DNA from: Pantoea deleyi
Lineage (GTDB): Bacteria > Pseudomonadota > Gammaproteobacteria > Enterobacterales > Enterobacteriaceae
NCBI RefSeq assembly: GCF_022647325.1
Contig: NZ_CP071405.1
Span: 1,984,001-2,048,000, forward strand
DNA: 64,000 nt
Direction: 5' to 3'
In this document: one piece after another, positions 18,237-26,617 of the stretch
How positions within the stretch are numbered: position 1 is the stretch's first letter
Layout of the letters: each line of letters starts with the position of its first letter
Made by a program: the position numbers and the translations under genes
Notes under the pieces: model-generated
Database searches by the model: none
Told to the model about the DNA's origin: nothing
The model's input: the letters and a program-made list of their open reading frames with translations, nothing else

Positions 18237-18692
18237 GAGTGACGACTCATCAGGGTGCAGGCGCGGCGATGCTGCATCAATCGTTTCATGGGCCGGGATA
18301 ACCCCGGCGCATTCCGGACGGCCGCCCGGTCTGTTAACGCGGATTTACCGCAATTGTAAAGTCAGTTAAGAAATAATTAACGATGGGGCGGGCAATAAGC
18401 GTGAAAAAGTCCGAAAAATAATTAAACAATTAATTAACAACTGGCCCGGTTATTGGCGGGCGGGTCGCGCGTCTGTTCTCCGGAAAAAGCTAAAAAACCA
18501 ACCGGATAGTGCCATAAATAGCTATCAGGCATTCACAAACAGAAACAACTGTGACGATTTTGTTGCCGGAATAAAGCATAAGAAAATCCGGATAAACCGC
18601 GCCAGAACAGGCTTTTAGGATATTGCCTGGACGCGGTTTCCGGCCCGGCATGATATAGATCACGCCAATGACAAGGACTCCGGAAGGCCATT
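18237..18692. other. Upstream region of the GT4 gene
   Basis: 456 bases without a convincing gene. The part from 18360 to 18600 is markedly A+T-richer than the flanks, as is the 5' end of the glycosyltransferase gene that follows. A promoter for that gene should lie here, but no single site stands out. Confidence 0.4.
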
Positions 18693-19874
18693 ATGAAAAT
18701 TGGAATCACAAATAATCAGTATCCCGAACAGCGTAATATTTTAGTCAATCCGGATAATGAATATATCAATCTGAAGAAAAGCAATCTTTTCTATTTTATT
18801 AATCCGTTACGCACCCGATTACTGAAAAAAAATAAAATCTTTGTTTTCCAGCCGGTACCCTTTTCCGGGGCATCACGGGCGGACATCCTGCATCTGTTTA
18901 ATGAAGTCGCGATTACCCGCCAGAAGTGGGTGGCGAGCTTTGAAACCGAACTGCCGCGCGTGCTGCCGGTGGCCGGTGTTGCCAAGCAGGATAACCCGGA
19001 ACTGCAACGCCTGATCCCGCATCTGCTGAAAGATAACTGTCTGGGGCTGATTGCGATCTCCGACGCCACGCTCAATATCCAGATGAAGCTGTTCAGACCG
19101 GACGTCGCGCAGCAGATCCGCCGCAAAACGCTGGTACTGCATCCGCCACAAAAGCTGTTTGTGCAGCAGAAGGCCCCGCGTCAGCCCGGCGTGATCAGGC
19201 TGACGTTTGCCGGTAACGAGTTCTACCGTAAAGGCGGCGCGGAAGTGGTGCTGGCCATCAGTGAGCTGCTCGAAGAGCGCCGTCTGGAAGCGTCGCAGCT
19301 GGATGTGCAGCTGATTGGCGACCTCGCCAAACGCCACAACGTGGCGCATCGTCAGTTTCAGGATGATGAGGCGTTCTGGCACGGCATCGAGAACCGCATT
19401 AAACGCTACCGCTGCTTTACCCATCACACCCGAATGGAGAATAGCGCGCTGATGCAGCTGTTCCGCCAGAGCGACGCCGGCTTACTGCCGACCTGGCAGG
19501 AGACCTACGGTTTCTCGGTGCTGGAGATGCAGGCCAGCGGCTGCCCGGTGATCACCAGTAACGTGCGGGCGCTGCCGGAGATTAACCCGGCCAGCGCAGG
19601 CTGGGTGCTGACCAGCCCGCTGAACGCCGATCGCGAATACAGCATCACCTCGCCGGATCAGAAGGCCGCGCTGCGCCGGTCGCTGGTGGACGGACTGAAA
19701 TCGACGCTGCTGGAGATTATCGAGCGTCCCGAAATGCTGCAGGAGAAGGGTGAGGCGGCCATTCTGCGTATCCGGGAGGAGCATGACACCCAGCGTTATA
19801 TTGCCCGGCTCAACGATATCTACAGCCGTGGCGTGATAAATGCCACGCAACACCCTCCCGTTGTCTCAATTTAG
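18693..19874 (+). CDS. Glycosyltransferase, GT4-like, orphan
   Basis: 393-residue GT-B fold glycosyltransferase, probably cytoplasmic. The C-terminal nucleotide-sugar half shows GVIRLTFAGNEFYRKGG (about residue 170), LLPTWQETYGFSVLEMQASGCPVITSNVRALPEI with the EX7E-type pattern near 265-290. The N-terminal acceptor half is divergent. Start ATG follows AAGGCC at modest strength. The first 150 bases are A+T-rich compared with the rest, and no other polysaccharide gene is nearby, so acquisition by transfer is possible. Donor and acceptor are unknown. Confidence 0.75.
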   Translation: MKIGITNNQYPEQRNILVNPDNEYINLKKSNLFYFINPLRTRLLKKNKIFVFQPVPFSGASRADILHLFNEVAITRQKWVASFETELPRVLPVAGVAKQDNPELQRLIPHLLKDNCLGLIAISDATLNIQMKLFRPDVAQQIRRKTLVLHPPQKLFVQQKAPRQPGVIRLTFAGNEFYRKGGAEVVLAISELLEERRLEASQLDVQLIGDLAKRHNVAHRQFQDDEAFWHGIENRIKRYRCFTHHTRMENSALMQLFRQSDAGLLPTWQETYGFSVLEMQASGCPVITSNVRALPEINPASAGWVLTSPLNADREYSITSPDQKAALRRSLVDGLKSTLLEIIERPEMLQEKGEAAILRIREEHDTQRYIARLNDIYSRGVINATQHPPVVSI

Positions 19875-19941
19875 TGAGATTTCTCTGACGGGACGCGCCA
19901 GACTGGTCATACTCAGGAAAGCGTCCCACAGGAGAACTCAC

Positions 19942-20187
19942 ATGAAACTGATCGTCACTCTGCTGCTGTCCGGATTACTGGGCAGCAGCGCCTTTGCTCA
20001 GCCCGCTCCGCTTTTTCCGGTCCGCGCCCCCGTGGCGCAGCTGACGCCCGCTGCGGCCCGCTGCGATCTCTCCGCCTGCCAGTCCAGCTGCTACGTTGAA
20101 CAGTCTCACTGCAACACCCGTGAAAACAGATCCTGCAGCACTGAGGCGCAGATGTGTGTGCAGGCCTGTGCCAGCCAATGTAAGTAA
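19942..20187 (+). CDS. Small secreted cysteine-rich protein, unknown function
   Basis: 81 residues starting at ATG 19942 after GGAG. Residues 1-20 form a clear Sec signal peptide (MKLIVTLLLSGLLGSSAFAQ). The mature part has a Pro/Val-rich segment and then eight cysteines in a 40-residue stretch with the pattern C-x4-C-x3-C-x6-C-x7-C-x6-C-x3-C-x3-C, which suggests four disulfides in the periplasm. No family was recognised. It lies 30 bases before ampC on the same strand; any link is unknown. An in-frame upstream start exists but gives a prefix with no export signal. Confidence 0.7.
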   Translation: MKLIVTLLLSGLLGSSAFAQPAPLFPVRAPVAQLTPAAARCDLSACQSSCYVEQSHCNTRENRSCSTEAQMCVQACASQCK

Positions 20188-20217
20188 TCTCTTTCAGTAA
20201 AGAACGTCTGGTTGCCG

Positions 20218-21372
20218 ATGAAAAAGTCTTTGTTGTACGTTGTATTGTTCGCGCTTTCTGCCCGCTGTGCTGCCGCCGATCTCTCCTCACAGCAGGTCAC
20301 TTCTCTGGTCAGAGCCACGATCGAACCGCTGATGGCGCAGCAGTCGATCCCCGGCATGTCGGTGGCGGTGCTTTACAACGGCCGGTCGCAGTTTGTGAAC
20401 TTCGGCGTGGCCGATCTCGATTCGCGCCGCCGGGTTACCGAAAACACCCTGTTTGAACTCGGTTCCGTCAGTAAAACCTTTACCGGCACGCTGGCCGGGG
20501 TGCAGATCCGCAACGGCGATATCCGCCTCAGCGATCCGGTACAGAAGTACTGGCCGCAGCTGACCGGTGAGCAGTGGCGGCCGGTGCGGATGCTCCACCT
20601 GGCCACCTATACGGCGGGCGGCCTGCCGCTGCAGTTGCCGGACGAGGTGACCGATGCGGCGTCGCTGCTGGACTTCTACCAGACCTGGCAGCCCGCATCC
20701 GCACCGGGTATGCAGCGCCAGTACTCCAACGCCAGCATCGGCCTGTTTGGCGCGCTGATGGTGAAGGGCGACTATGAGCAGGCGATGGAAAAGAATGTGT
20801 TTCAGCCTCTGCACCTGACGCGCACCTATATCACCGTACCGCGTTCGATGATGCTCAACTACGCCTGGGGCTATAAAAACGGTCAGCCGGTCCGGGTGTC
20901 GCCGGGGATGCTGGATGCCGAGGCGTACGGCATCAAATCGACCGCGCGTGACATGCTCACGTTTATGCAGGCGAACCTGGATCCTAACCGGCTTTCCGCA
21001 GGCAATGCGGTGCTGCGAAACGCCATGCGCACCGCGCAGTCGCGCTATTTCAGCGTCGGAAAGCTCTATCAGGGACTGGGCTGGGAGATGTACGACTGGC
21101 CGGTCTCTGCCGACACCCTGATCGGCGACAGCGATAACAGCGTGGCGCTCAGGGCGCGTCCGGCGACGCAAATTACACCCGTCGGGCCGTCGCAGCGCGC
21201 CAGCTGGGTGCATAAAACCGGCGCGACTAACGGATTCGGCGCCTATATTGCGTTTATCCCCGCCGAAAACTGCGGCATCGTGATGCTGGCAAATAAAAAC
21301 TATCCCAATCCGCTGCGTGTCCGGGCGGCCTGGGAGATTCTGCAGGCGCTGCAGCAGGGGCGCGCGGAGTAA
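20218..21372 (+). CDS. ampC: Class C (AmpC-type) beta-lactamase
   Basis: Periplasmic serine beta-lactamase, 384 residues. A signal peptide of about 21 residues is followed by the class C motifs: SVSK (nucleophile Ser at about 83 of the precursor), YSN at 169-171 and HKTGATNGFG near 335. No ampR lies next to it, so classical AmpR induction is unlikely; a weak ribosome site (AGAACG) suggests low expression. Start ATG 20218 is preferred over TTG two codons upstream. Substrate range cannot be read from the motifs. A related DD-peptidase role is possible but the spacing favours AmpC. Confidence 0.88.
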   Translation: MKKSLLYVVLFALSARCAAADLSSQQVTSLVRATIEPLMAQQSIPGMSVAVLYNGRSQFVNFGVADLDSRRRVTENTLFELGSVSKTFTGTLAGVQIRNGDIRLSDPVQKYWPQLTGEQWRPVRMLHLATYTAGGLPLQLPDEVTDAASLLDFYQTWQPASAPGMQRQYSNASIGLFGALMVKGDYEQAMEKNVFQPLHLTRTYITVPRSMMLNYAWGYKNGQPVRVSPGMLDAEAYGIKSTARDMLTFMQANLDPNRLSAGNAVLRNAMRTAQSRYFSVGKLYQGLGWEMYDWPVSADTLIGDSDNSVALRARPATQITPVGPSQRASWVHKTGATNGFGAYIAFIPAENCGIVMLANKNYPNPLRVRAAWEILQALQQGRAE

Positions 21373-21394
21373 ACGTGCTGGTGGCACCTGTTCA

Positions 21395-21813
21395 TTGCGC
21401 AATCTGTCGCTGCTGAGCGCCCTGAACCTGCCGGAAACCCTGCCCGATGCGCACCAGCGTATTGCGCTGGGGTTCAGCAGCGGGGTGCTGAAACGCACCG
21501 CCTCGCTCTCTGACTTTGACGAGGGCTGGCTGTGCCGTCTGGCGGGCATTGACCGCACGACCTACAACCGGAAAGTGAAAGATCCGCAGCAGACTTTTCG
21601 CCCGACCAGAGCGGTCGCATCTACATGCTGATCCGCGTGCTCACGGCCGCCAGTAAGCTGTTCCGGGATGACCGGTCACGGCTGGTGGATTGGCTGGAAA
21701 CGCCTGCGAAGGCGCTGGGCGGCAGAAAACCCGCCGAGCTGACCACCACGGTGGCCGGGGCGGAGGCGGTGATCAACCTGATTGGCCAGCTTGAGCATGG
21801 CGTGATCACCTGA
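21395..21813 (+). pseudogene. Xre/MbcA/ParS antitoxin, frameshifted
   Basis: Antitoxin partner of the RES toxin that follows. Two frames together give a complete protein of about 139 residues: the first ends ...RTTYNRKVKDPQQTF, the second resumes SPDQSGRIYMLIRVL and runs to LIGQLEHGVIT. The break is at the TTTT run 21595-21598, where one base appears to be missing. No ATG opens the first part; TTG at 21395 is the best candidate, without a good ribosome site. The stop overlaps the toxin ATG (TGATG). The break may be a true deletion, a sequencing error or ribosomal slippage on TTTT. Confidence 0.75.
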
Positions 21814-22292
21814 TGGACGTGCCGTTCTTTCGGCTGGCTAAGCAGGAGTATGTGACCACCGCGTTTGATGGCTTCGGCGCCCGCACCTACGGTGGGCGCT
21901 GGAACTCTGTGGGCATGTCCTGCGTCTATCTGGGGTCGAGCCGGGCGCTCTGTGTGCAGGAGGCGCTGGTGCACCTCACTGTTCAGGATCTGTCGCACGA
22001 CTACGCGATGCTGGCGATCAGCGTACCGGAATCGCTGATCACCGAGCTGTCGCTGGCGGCGCTTCCCGCGGACTGGCAGGCCGATCCTGCGCCGCTCTCC
22101 ACCCGGCAGATCGGCGACGCGTGGCTCGCCCGCCCGGAAAACGGCCTGATACTCCGGGTGCCGGGCACGCTGACCGGCAGGTGGAATGCGCTGTTCAACC
22201 CCCGTCATCCGGCAGCGGCGGACATCGTCAGCCAGCGGATCATCGAGCCGTTCTTCTTCGACCCGCGCTTCGGGCTGCAGCAGGGCCACTGA
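21813..22292 (+). CDS. RES domain toxin (NAD-degrading type)
   Basis: 159 residues, normal for the RES toxin of the RES-Xre type II toxin-antitoxin class, whose studied members deplete NAD+. The family core is intact: FGARTYGGRWNSVGMSCVYLGSSRALCVQEALVHL with the conserved Arg, the Ser-containing segment and the Glu of QEAL, and the C-terminal NPRHPAAADI. No frameshift or stop is seen in the toxin although its antitoxin is broken. Start is coupled to the antitoxin stop, so loss of antitoxin translation may also lower toxin translation. Confidence 0.85.
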   Translation: MDVPFFRLAKQEYVTTAFDGFGARTYGGRWNSVGMSCVYLGSSRALCVQEALVHLTVQDLSHDYAMLAISVPESLITELSLAALPADWQADPAPLSTRQIGDAWLARPENGLILRVPGTLTGRWNALFNPRHPAAADIVSQRIIEPFFFDPRFGLQQGH

Positions 22293-22303
22293 CGCGCCAC
22301 GCC

Positions 22304-24127
22304 TCAGGCCGGCGCGTCTGCCTCTGACAGCGCCTGCGCCGCGCAGATCAGGGCCAGATGGCTCAGCCCCTGCGGCATATTGCCGCGCCAGCTCTGCGTG
22401 CGCACATCATACATCTCATTGAAGATATCGACGTTGCCGTGCCCCTCCAGCGTCGTCAGGATCTCCCGCATCGCCTGGTTTGCCTGCCCGGTTTCGCCCA
22501 GCGCCGCCCAGGCCTCCACCAGCCAGAAAGCGCAGGCGAGAAACGTGCTCTCTTCCTCCCGGACGCCGCTGTAGCGGTAGAGCATGGCGCTGCCATCGCC
22601 CAGATGCTTACGAATAGCGTGGCAGGTGGCGAGCATCCGCTGGCGATTGACCGCATTGCCGTAGCTGTGAACCAGCGCCAGCGAGGCGTCGAGACGATCC
22701 TCACTGCCCGGATAGAAGAGATAGGCCTGCTGCTGTTCAGACCAGCAGTGCGTTTCAATCCAGTCGCGGATGCGGTCGCGCTCCCGCTGCCAGCGGCCCA
22801 GCCAGGTGGGTTCGATATGCTGGCTCCTGGCCAGCGCGACCGCCCGATCCAGCGCCATCCAGCAGGCCATTTTCGAATGGGTATAGTGCTGCAGCTCCGG
22901 CAGCTCCCAGATGCCGCAATCTTTCTGTCGCCAGTGATCGGCGCAGCAGTTCGCCAGTTCGCCCAGCATGCGCGAGGTGGTGATATCCAGTACGTGTCCC
23001 GCTTCGATAAAGTGCTGCGCGGTGACCAGCATGTCGCCATACATACTGAGCTGCAGCTGATCGCGGGCATTGTTGCCGACCCGGACCGGCTGGGACTGGC
23101 GATAGCCCGCAAGCGAAGGATAGCGCTCGGCGGGCACCGCATCACCATTCAGGGCATAGCAGGCGCGCAGCCTGACGCCGTGCCGCATGATGGTCTGGGA
23201 GAGCCAGGAAAACGCGGCCTTGCAATCTTCCAGCGCGCCGATATAGACGAAGGCTTTGATAATCAGGCAGGCGTCGCGCACCCAGGCGTAGCGGTAATCG
23301 TAATTTTTCTCGCCGCCAATCCCCTCCGGCAGCGAGGTGGTGGCGGCCGCGGCCAGCGCGCCGGTCGGGGAGTACCAGAGAAATTTCAGCGACAGGGCAG
23401 AGCGCTTTACCAGTGCCGGGTAGCGTCCGGCATAGCTCAGGCTCTCAACCCAGCTGCACCAGCCAGTGTGGCTGGTTTCAATACGCTGATCGATCGCCTC
23501 CAGCAGCGGCACCGCCAGCGGCTCGCTCTCGGTCACCAGCAGCGCACAGAGTGACCGGGAACCCGGCGTGGTGCGCAGCGTGGCGCAGACCTGTTCGTCG
23601 GACAGATGGGTGATGCAGATATCGTCGCTGGTGCGGAACATCGTCATGATGTCGGCGATGTGAAACACCTTGCCTTTCTCATTGTCCGCCACCCACGGCG
23701 AACGGGTTTCGGCCGCGGTGCCAAAGCACAGGGTGATGGCTAACGTCACCTCGCCGCTGACGCCTTCGATACGGCGGGCCAGCTCACACCAGGGCAGACG
23801 GCCCGCCAGCGTACTGTTGATCGATTCAGTCAGCACCACCGAGCCGCTTTCGGTTTCGAAGCGGGTCTCCAGCACGTTGCTGTTGTCACGGTAGCGTCGG
23901 GACACCTGATAAGGCGCGGTCGGTTCGATCTGAAAGTAGCCGCCTAGCCCGGCGTCCAGCAGGCGATCAAACAGCGGTTTCGCATCGAGATTGGGCGCGC
24001 ACCACCAGTCGATCGATCCATCGGGTGCAATCAGCGCGACCGAGCGGCCTTCGCCAATCGCAGCATAGTCGCCCAGCCCCGCAAAGCCCTCCACTCTGAC
24101 GGGCGAATGAAAGATCGGGTTCTGCAT
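22304..24127 (-). CDS. Glycoside hydrolase family 15 (glucoamylase/trehalase-like) protein
   Basis: 607-residue cytoplasmic enzyme with no signal peptide. The N-terminal domain (GLGDYAAIGEGRSVALIAPDGSIDWWC) and the alpha/alpha-barrel with YDYRYAWVRDACLIIKAF near residue 280 and a C-terminal EEESTFLACAFWLVEAW block are typical of GH15 bacterial members. Such enzymes hydrolyse alpha-glucosidic bonds, some acting on trehalose; the substrate is not evident. Start ATG 24127 follows GAGG. It is 83 bases downstream of yghA, with a terminator between, so it is probably transcribed alone. Confidence 0.82.
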   Translation of the reverse strand: MQNPIFHSPVRVEGFAGLGDYAAIGEGRSVALIAPDGSIDWWCAPNLDAKPLFDRLLDAGLGGYFQIEPTAPYQVSRRYRDNSNVLETRFETESGSVVLTESINSTLAGRLPWCELARRIEGVSGEVTLAITLCFGTAAETRSPWVADNEKGKVFHIADIMTMFRTSDDICITHLSDEQVCATLRTTPGSRSLCALLVTESEPLAVPLLEAIDQRIETSHTGWCSWVESLSYAGRYPALVKRSALSLKFLWYSPTGALAAAATTSLPEGIGGEKNYDYRYAWVRDACLIIKAFVYIGALEDCKAAFSWLSQTIMRHGVRLRACYALNGDAVPAERYPSLAGYRQSQPVRVGNNARDQLQLSMYGDMLVTAQHFIEAGHVLDITTSRMLGELANCCADHWRQKDCGIWELPELQHYTHSKMACWMALDRAVALARSQHIEPTWLGRWQRERDRIRDWIETHCWSEQQQAYLFYPGSEDRLDASLALVHSYGNAVNRQRMLATCHAIRKHLGDGSAMLYRYSGVREEESTFLACAFWLVEAWAALGETGQANQAMREILTTLEGHGNVDIFNEMYDVRTQSWRGNMPQGLSHLALICAAQALSEADAPA

Positions 24128-24174
24128 GCGCGTTTTCCTCTGTTCTCTGTGGCGGGGGATGACAAAAGCGGGAC

Positions 24175-24199
24175 AAAAAAAGGGCCGCACCAGGCGGCC
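24175..24199 (-). terminator. Rho-independent terminator of yghA
   Basis: On the minus strand GGCCGC-CTGGT-GCGGCC followed by CTTTTTTT, 12 bases after the yghA stop. Strong T-tract. Confidence 0.8.
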
Positions 24200-24210
24200 A
24201 CTTCAGGGGA

Positions 24211-25104
24211 TTACAGCGTGCCGGTGCCGCCATCAGAGCACCAGACCTGACCGGAGGAGTAGCTGCTCTCGGTCGAGGCCAGGGTGACATAGAGTGGGGC
24301 GATCTCAACCGGCTGACCCGGACGGCCCAGCGGCGCATCGGCACCAAACTGTTTCACTTTTTCCATCGGCTGACCGCCGCTGGACTGCAGCGGAGTCCAG
24401 TACGGACCCGGCGCAACCGCGTTGACGCGGATCCCGTCGCCGCCCAGCTGCTTGGCCAGCGATTTGGTAAAGGCCACGATGCAGGCTTTGGTCTGCGCAT
24501 AGTCGAGCAGAATGTCGCTGGGTTTAAATGCCTGGACGGACGACGTGTTAATAATGGACGCACCGCGAGGCAGATATTCCAGCGCCGCTTTCGTGATCCA
24601 GAACATTGCATAAACGTTAGTTTTAAACGTCGCGTCGAAATCTTCTGTGCTCAGTGTCCGGATGGACTCATTAAACTGCTGACGACCGGCGTTATTTACC
24701 AGAATATCCAGACCACCTAATTTATCCGCAGCCTCTTTAACCAGCTGCTGACAGAATTCTTCAGAGCGAATATCGCCGGGGATTGCGAAAACGTTGCGGC
24801 CTTCCGCTTCGATTAATTTCACCACTTCATCGGCGTCCGGCTGTTCTTCCGGCAAATAGTTGATCACCACATCTGCGCCTTCACGGGCATAGGCAATCGC
24901 CACGGCGCGGCCGATGCCGGAGTCACCCCCGGTGATCAGCGCTTTGCGGCCGGCCAGGCGGCCGGTCCCGCGGTAGCTGGTTTCACCGTGATCCGGTACC
25001 GGGATCATTTTGCTGGCCAGGCCTGGCGCCTGCTGCGGCTGATCCTCAAAAGGAGGTTTTGGGAAGTCATTCACATCGAGCGTATTATTCGTTGGTGTTG
25101 TCAT
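24211..25104 (-). CDS. yghA: SDR family oxidoreductase YghA
   Basis: NADP-dependent aldehyde/ketone reductase of the short-chain family, 297 residues, matching E. coli YghA. The N-terminal extension (FPKPPFEDQPQQAPGLASKMIPVPDHGE) is typical of this group; then TGGDSGIGRA near residue 57, NNAG near 137, catalytic Ser in INTSSVQAF and YAQTK near 205, and the C-terminal ASTESSYSSGQVWCSDGG. Start ATG 25104 follows AAGGAGC; an in-frame extension upstream lacks homology. Family members are often stress-induced, but no regulatory site was identified here. Confidence 0.9.
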   Translation of the reverse strand: MTTPTNNTLDVNDFPKPPFEDQPQQAPGLASKMIPVPDHGETSYRGTGRLAGRKALITGGDSGIGRAVAIAYAREGADVVINYLPEEQPDADEVVKLIEAEGRNVFAIPGDIRSEEFCQQLVKEAADKLGGLDILVNNAGRQQFNESIRTLSTEDFDATFKTNVYAMFWITKAALEYLPRGASIINTSSVQAFKPSDILLDYAQTKACIVAFTKSLAKQLGGDGIRVNAVAPGPYWTPLQSSGGQPMEKVKQFGADAPLGRPGQPVEIAPLYVTLASTESSYSSGQVWCSDGGTGTL

Positions 25105-25368
25105 TGTTTGCTCCTTGAACAGAGTAATCTGAGACAGTAAGCCTGGCACAAATGTGATATTTGTCACATCTGACTGCTGATTCATTGAGCAGATAAAACC
25201 AGAGTGAATTAATAATGCAGATAAAGCGTAGACAGAAAATCGCGAGTGCGGGTGGCGGCGGGCCATTATTTTTTGATGCAGGCGTGTGCTATTTAAAGCG
25301 AAGCGTAAAACCGTCGGGAAATTATTTCAGCGCGGAAACGTGCCGCTGAAAAATAAAAAGAAGGGCGC
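25105..25368. other. Intergenic, upstream of yghA and downstream of the LacI regulator gene
   Basis: 264 bases. A minus-strand hairpin GGGCGC-ATAA-GCGCCC at 25363-25378, followed on that strand by a T-rich run (25341-25362), overlaps the end of the regulator gene and is its likely terminator. The rest should carry the yghA promoter. No gene seen. Confidence 0.5.
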
Positions 25369-26403
25369 TTATGCGCCCCGTACCGATCCCCGCCAGACAA
25401 CATCGACCGGATATATTCTGCGCTCCTGCTGCTGTTCCGTTTTTGGTATCGGTTCGTCCGGCTGCGCTTCCGTTTCCACCAGCCAGCGGATGGCGTCGCG
25501 GGCAAACTGTTCGACCGGCTGCGCAAAGGTGGTGAGGTTGTAGGATGCCCAGCCCGACTGGGGAATATTGTCGTGCCCGATGATGCAGAGGTCTTCCGGG
25601 ATGCGCAGCGCGAAGCGATGCCGTGCCTCATCCATAAATCCGCAGGCGAGCAGGTCGGTGGCGCAGTAAACTGCATCGGGCCGCACGTTGCGCGTCAGCA
25701 GGCGCTGCGCCAGAATTTGTCCGCTCTCATAGGAGGTCGAACCGAACCGCTCAACCTGCACGGCCACGTTTGCACGCTGCGCCGCCGCCAGAAAATCTGC
25801 TTCACGTTTCTGCAGGCTCGGCGTGCCTGCCAGTGAATTGACAAAGGCGATACGGCGGCACCCGGCGCGCACAAAGGCATTCACCGCCATCCCGGCGGCC
25901 GGGCGGGAGTCGAGATTGATATTCAGGGTGCCGGGCAGGGACTCATCACGGTTGATGAGCACCAGATGCTGACCGTGCTTATAGCAGAGGCGGGTGATGC
26001 CGCTGTCCGGCATGCCGGAGAGAATGATCGAGGCGTCGGCGCGGAAATTGATCGCCTGCTGCAGCGCCGCCGAAACCCGGGCATCGGAGCGGTCGGTGTT
26101 GATCAGCATCGCCACTTTTCCCGCCTCCTGCAGATACTGCGTCATCCAGCGCACCAGACTGGCGCGGTAGGGGGTATCCACCTCGGAGGCGATTAAGCAG
26201 ACAATGCCGCTGCGATGGCTGACCAGGCCGCGCGCCAGATGATTGACGTGATACCCCAGCTCTTCTGCCGCCTTCATAACCCGCTGACGGGTGGCTTCCG
26301 ACACGCTGGCGCCCGGCGTAAAGGTGCGCGACACCGCCGATCGGGAAACGCCCGCCCGTTCCGCCACATCCTGAGCGCTGACGACCGCTTTCAGCTGCTG
26401 CAT
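25369..26403 (-). CDS. LacI family transcriptional regulator
   Basis: 344-residue repressor. An N-terminal helix-turn-helix (VSAQDVAERAGVSRSAVSRTFTPGASVS, residues 8-35) is followed by the hinge helix and a periplasmic-binding-protein-like effector domain. It is divergent from the ABC-phosphatase operon; two TTGCA...TGCAA palindromes in the 214-base gap are its probable operators, one near its own start and one over the operon start site. The effector is likely the transported solute or a derivative. Start ATG follows GAGGAG. Confidence 0.88.
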   Translation of the reverse strand: MQQLKAVVSAQDVAERAGVSRSAVSRTFTPGASVSEATRQRVMKAAEELGYHVNHLARGLVSHRSGIVCLIASEVDTPYRASLVRWMTQYLQEAGKVAMLINTDRSDARVSAALQQAINFRADASIILSGMPDSGITRLCYKHGQHLVLINRDESLPGTLNINLDSRPAAGMAVNAFVRAGCRRIAFVNSLAGTPSLQKREADFLAAAQRANVAVQVERFGSTSYESGQILAQRLLTRNVRPDAVYCATDLLACGFMDEARHRFALRIPEDLCIIGHDNIPQSGWASYNLTTFAQPVEQFARDAIRWLVETEAQPDEPIPKTEQQQERRIYPVDVVWRGSVRGA

Positions 26404-26450
26404 CTTTTTCTCCTCTATCCCGCAGGTGCCCGCAGTGAGTCTGCCCTAAA

Positions 26451-26466
26451 TTGCAAGCCTGTGCAA
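26451..26466. promoter_or_regulatory. LacI-type operator O1
   Basis: TTGCAAGCCTGTGCAA, outer arms TTGCA/TGCAA, 48 bases upstream of the regulator ATG. Its likeness to O2 suggests autoregulation, or looping over the 109 bp between the sites. Confidence 0.6.
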
Positions 26467-26530
26467 AAGATAACGGCAGGCCGAATGTTTCAAATTTGTG
26501 ACAGAGCCTGACAATTGCGGGATAACAGAA

Positions 26531-26560
26531 TTGACAGCCTGTCAGGGCGGCCGTACTAAT
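26531..26560 (+). promoter_or_regulatory. Sigma-70 promoter of the ABC-phosphatase operon
   Basis: A perfect -35 TTGACA (26531-26536) and a -10 ACTAAT (26555-26560) 18 bases apart. The -10 abuts operator O2, so repressor bound there would block initiation. Confidence 0.6.
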
Positions 26561-26575
26561 TGCACACATGTGCAA
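26560..26575. promoter_or_regulatory. LacI-type operator O2
   Basis: TTGCACA-CA-TGTGCAA, perfect 7-bp arms around a 2-bp centre, positioned over the transcription start of the divergent operon. Confidence 0.75.
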
Positions 26576-26617
26576 ATGGTGGCGACTCTGCGTCATCCGG
26601 CCCTTCAGGAGAACCTC

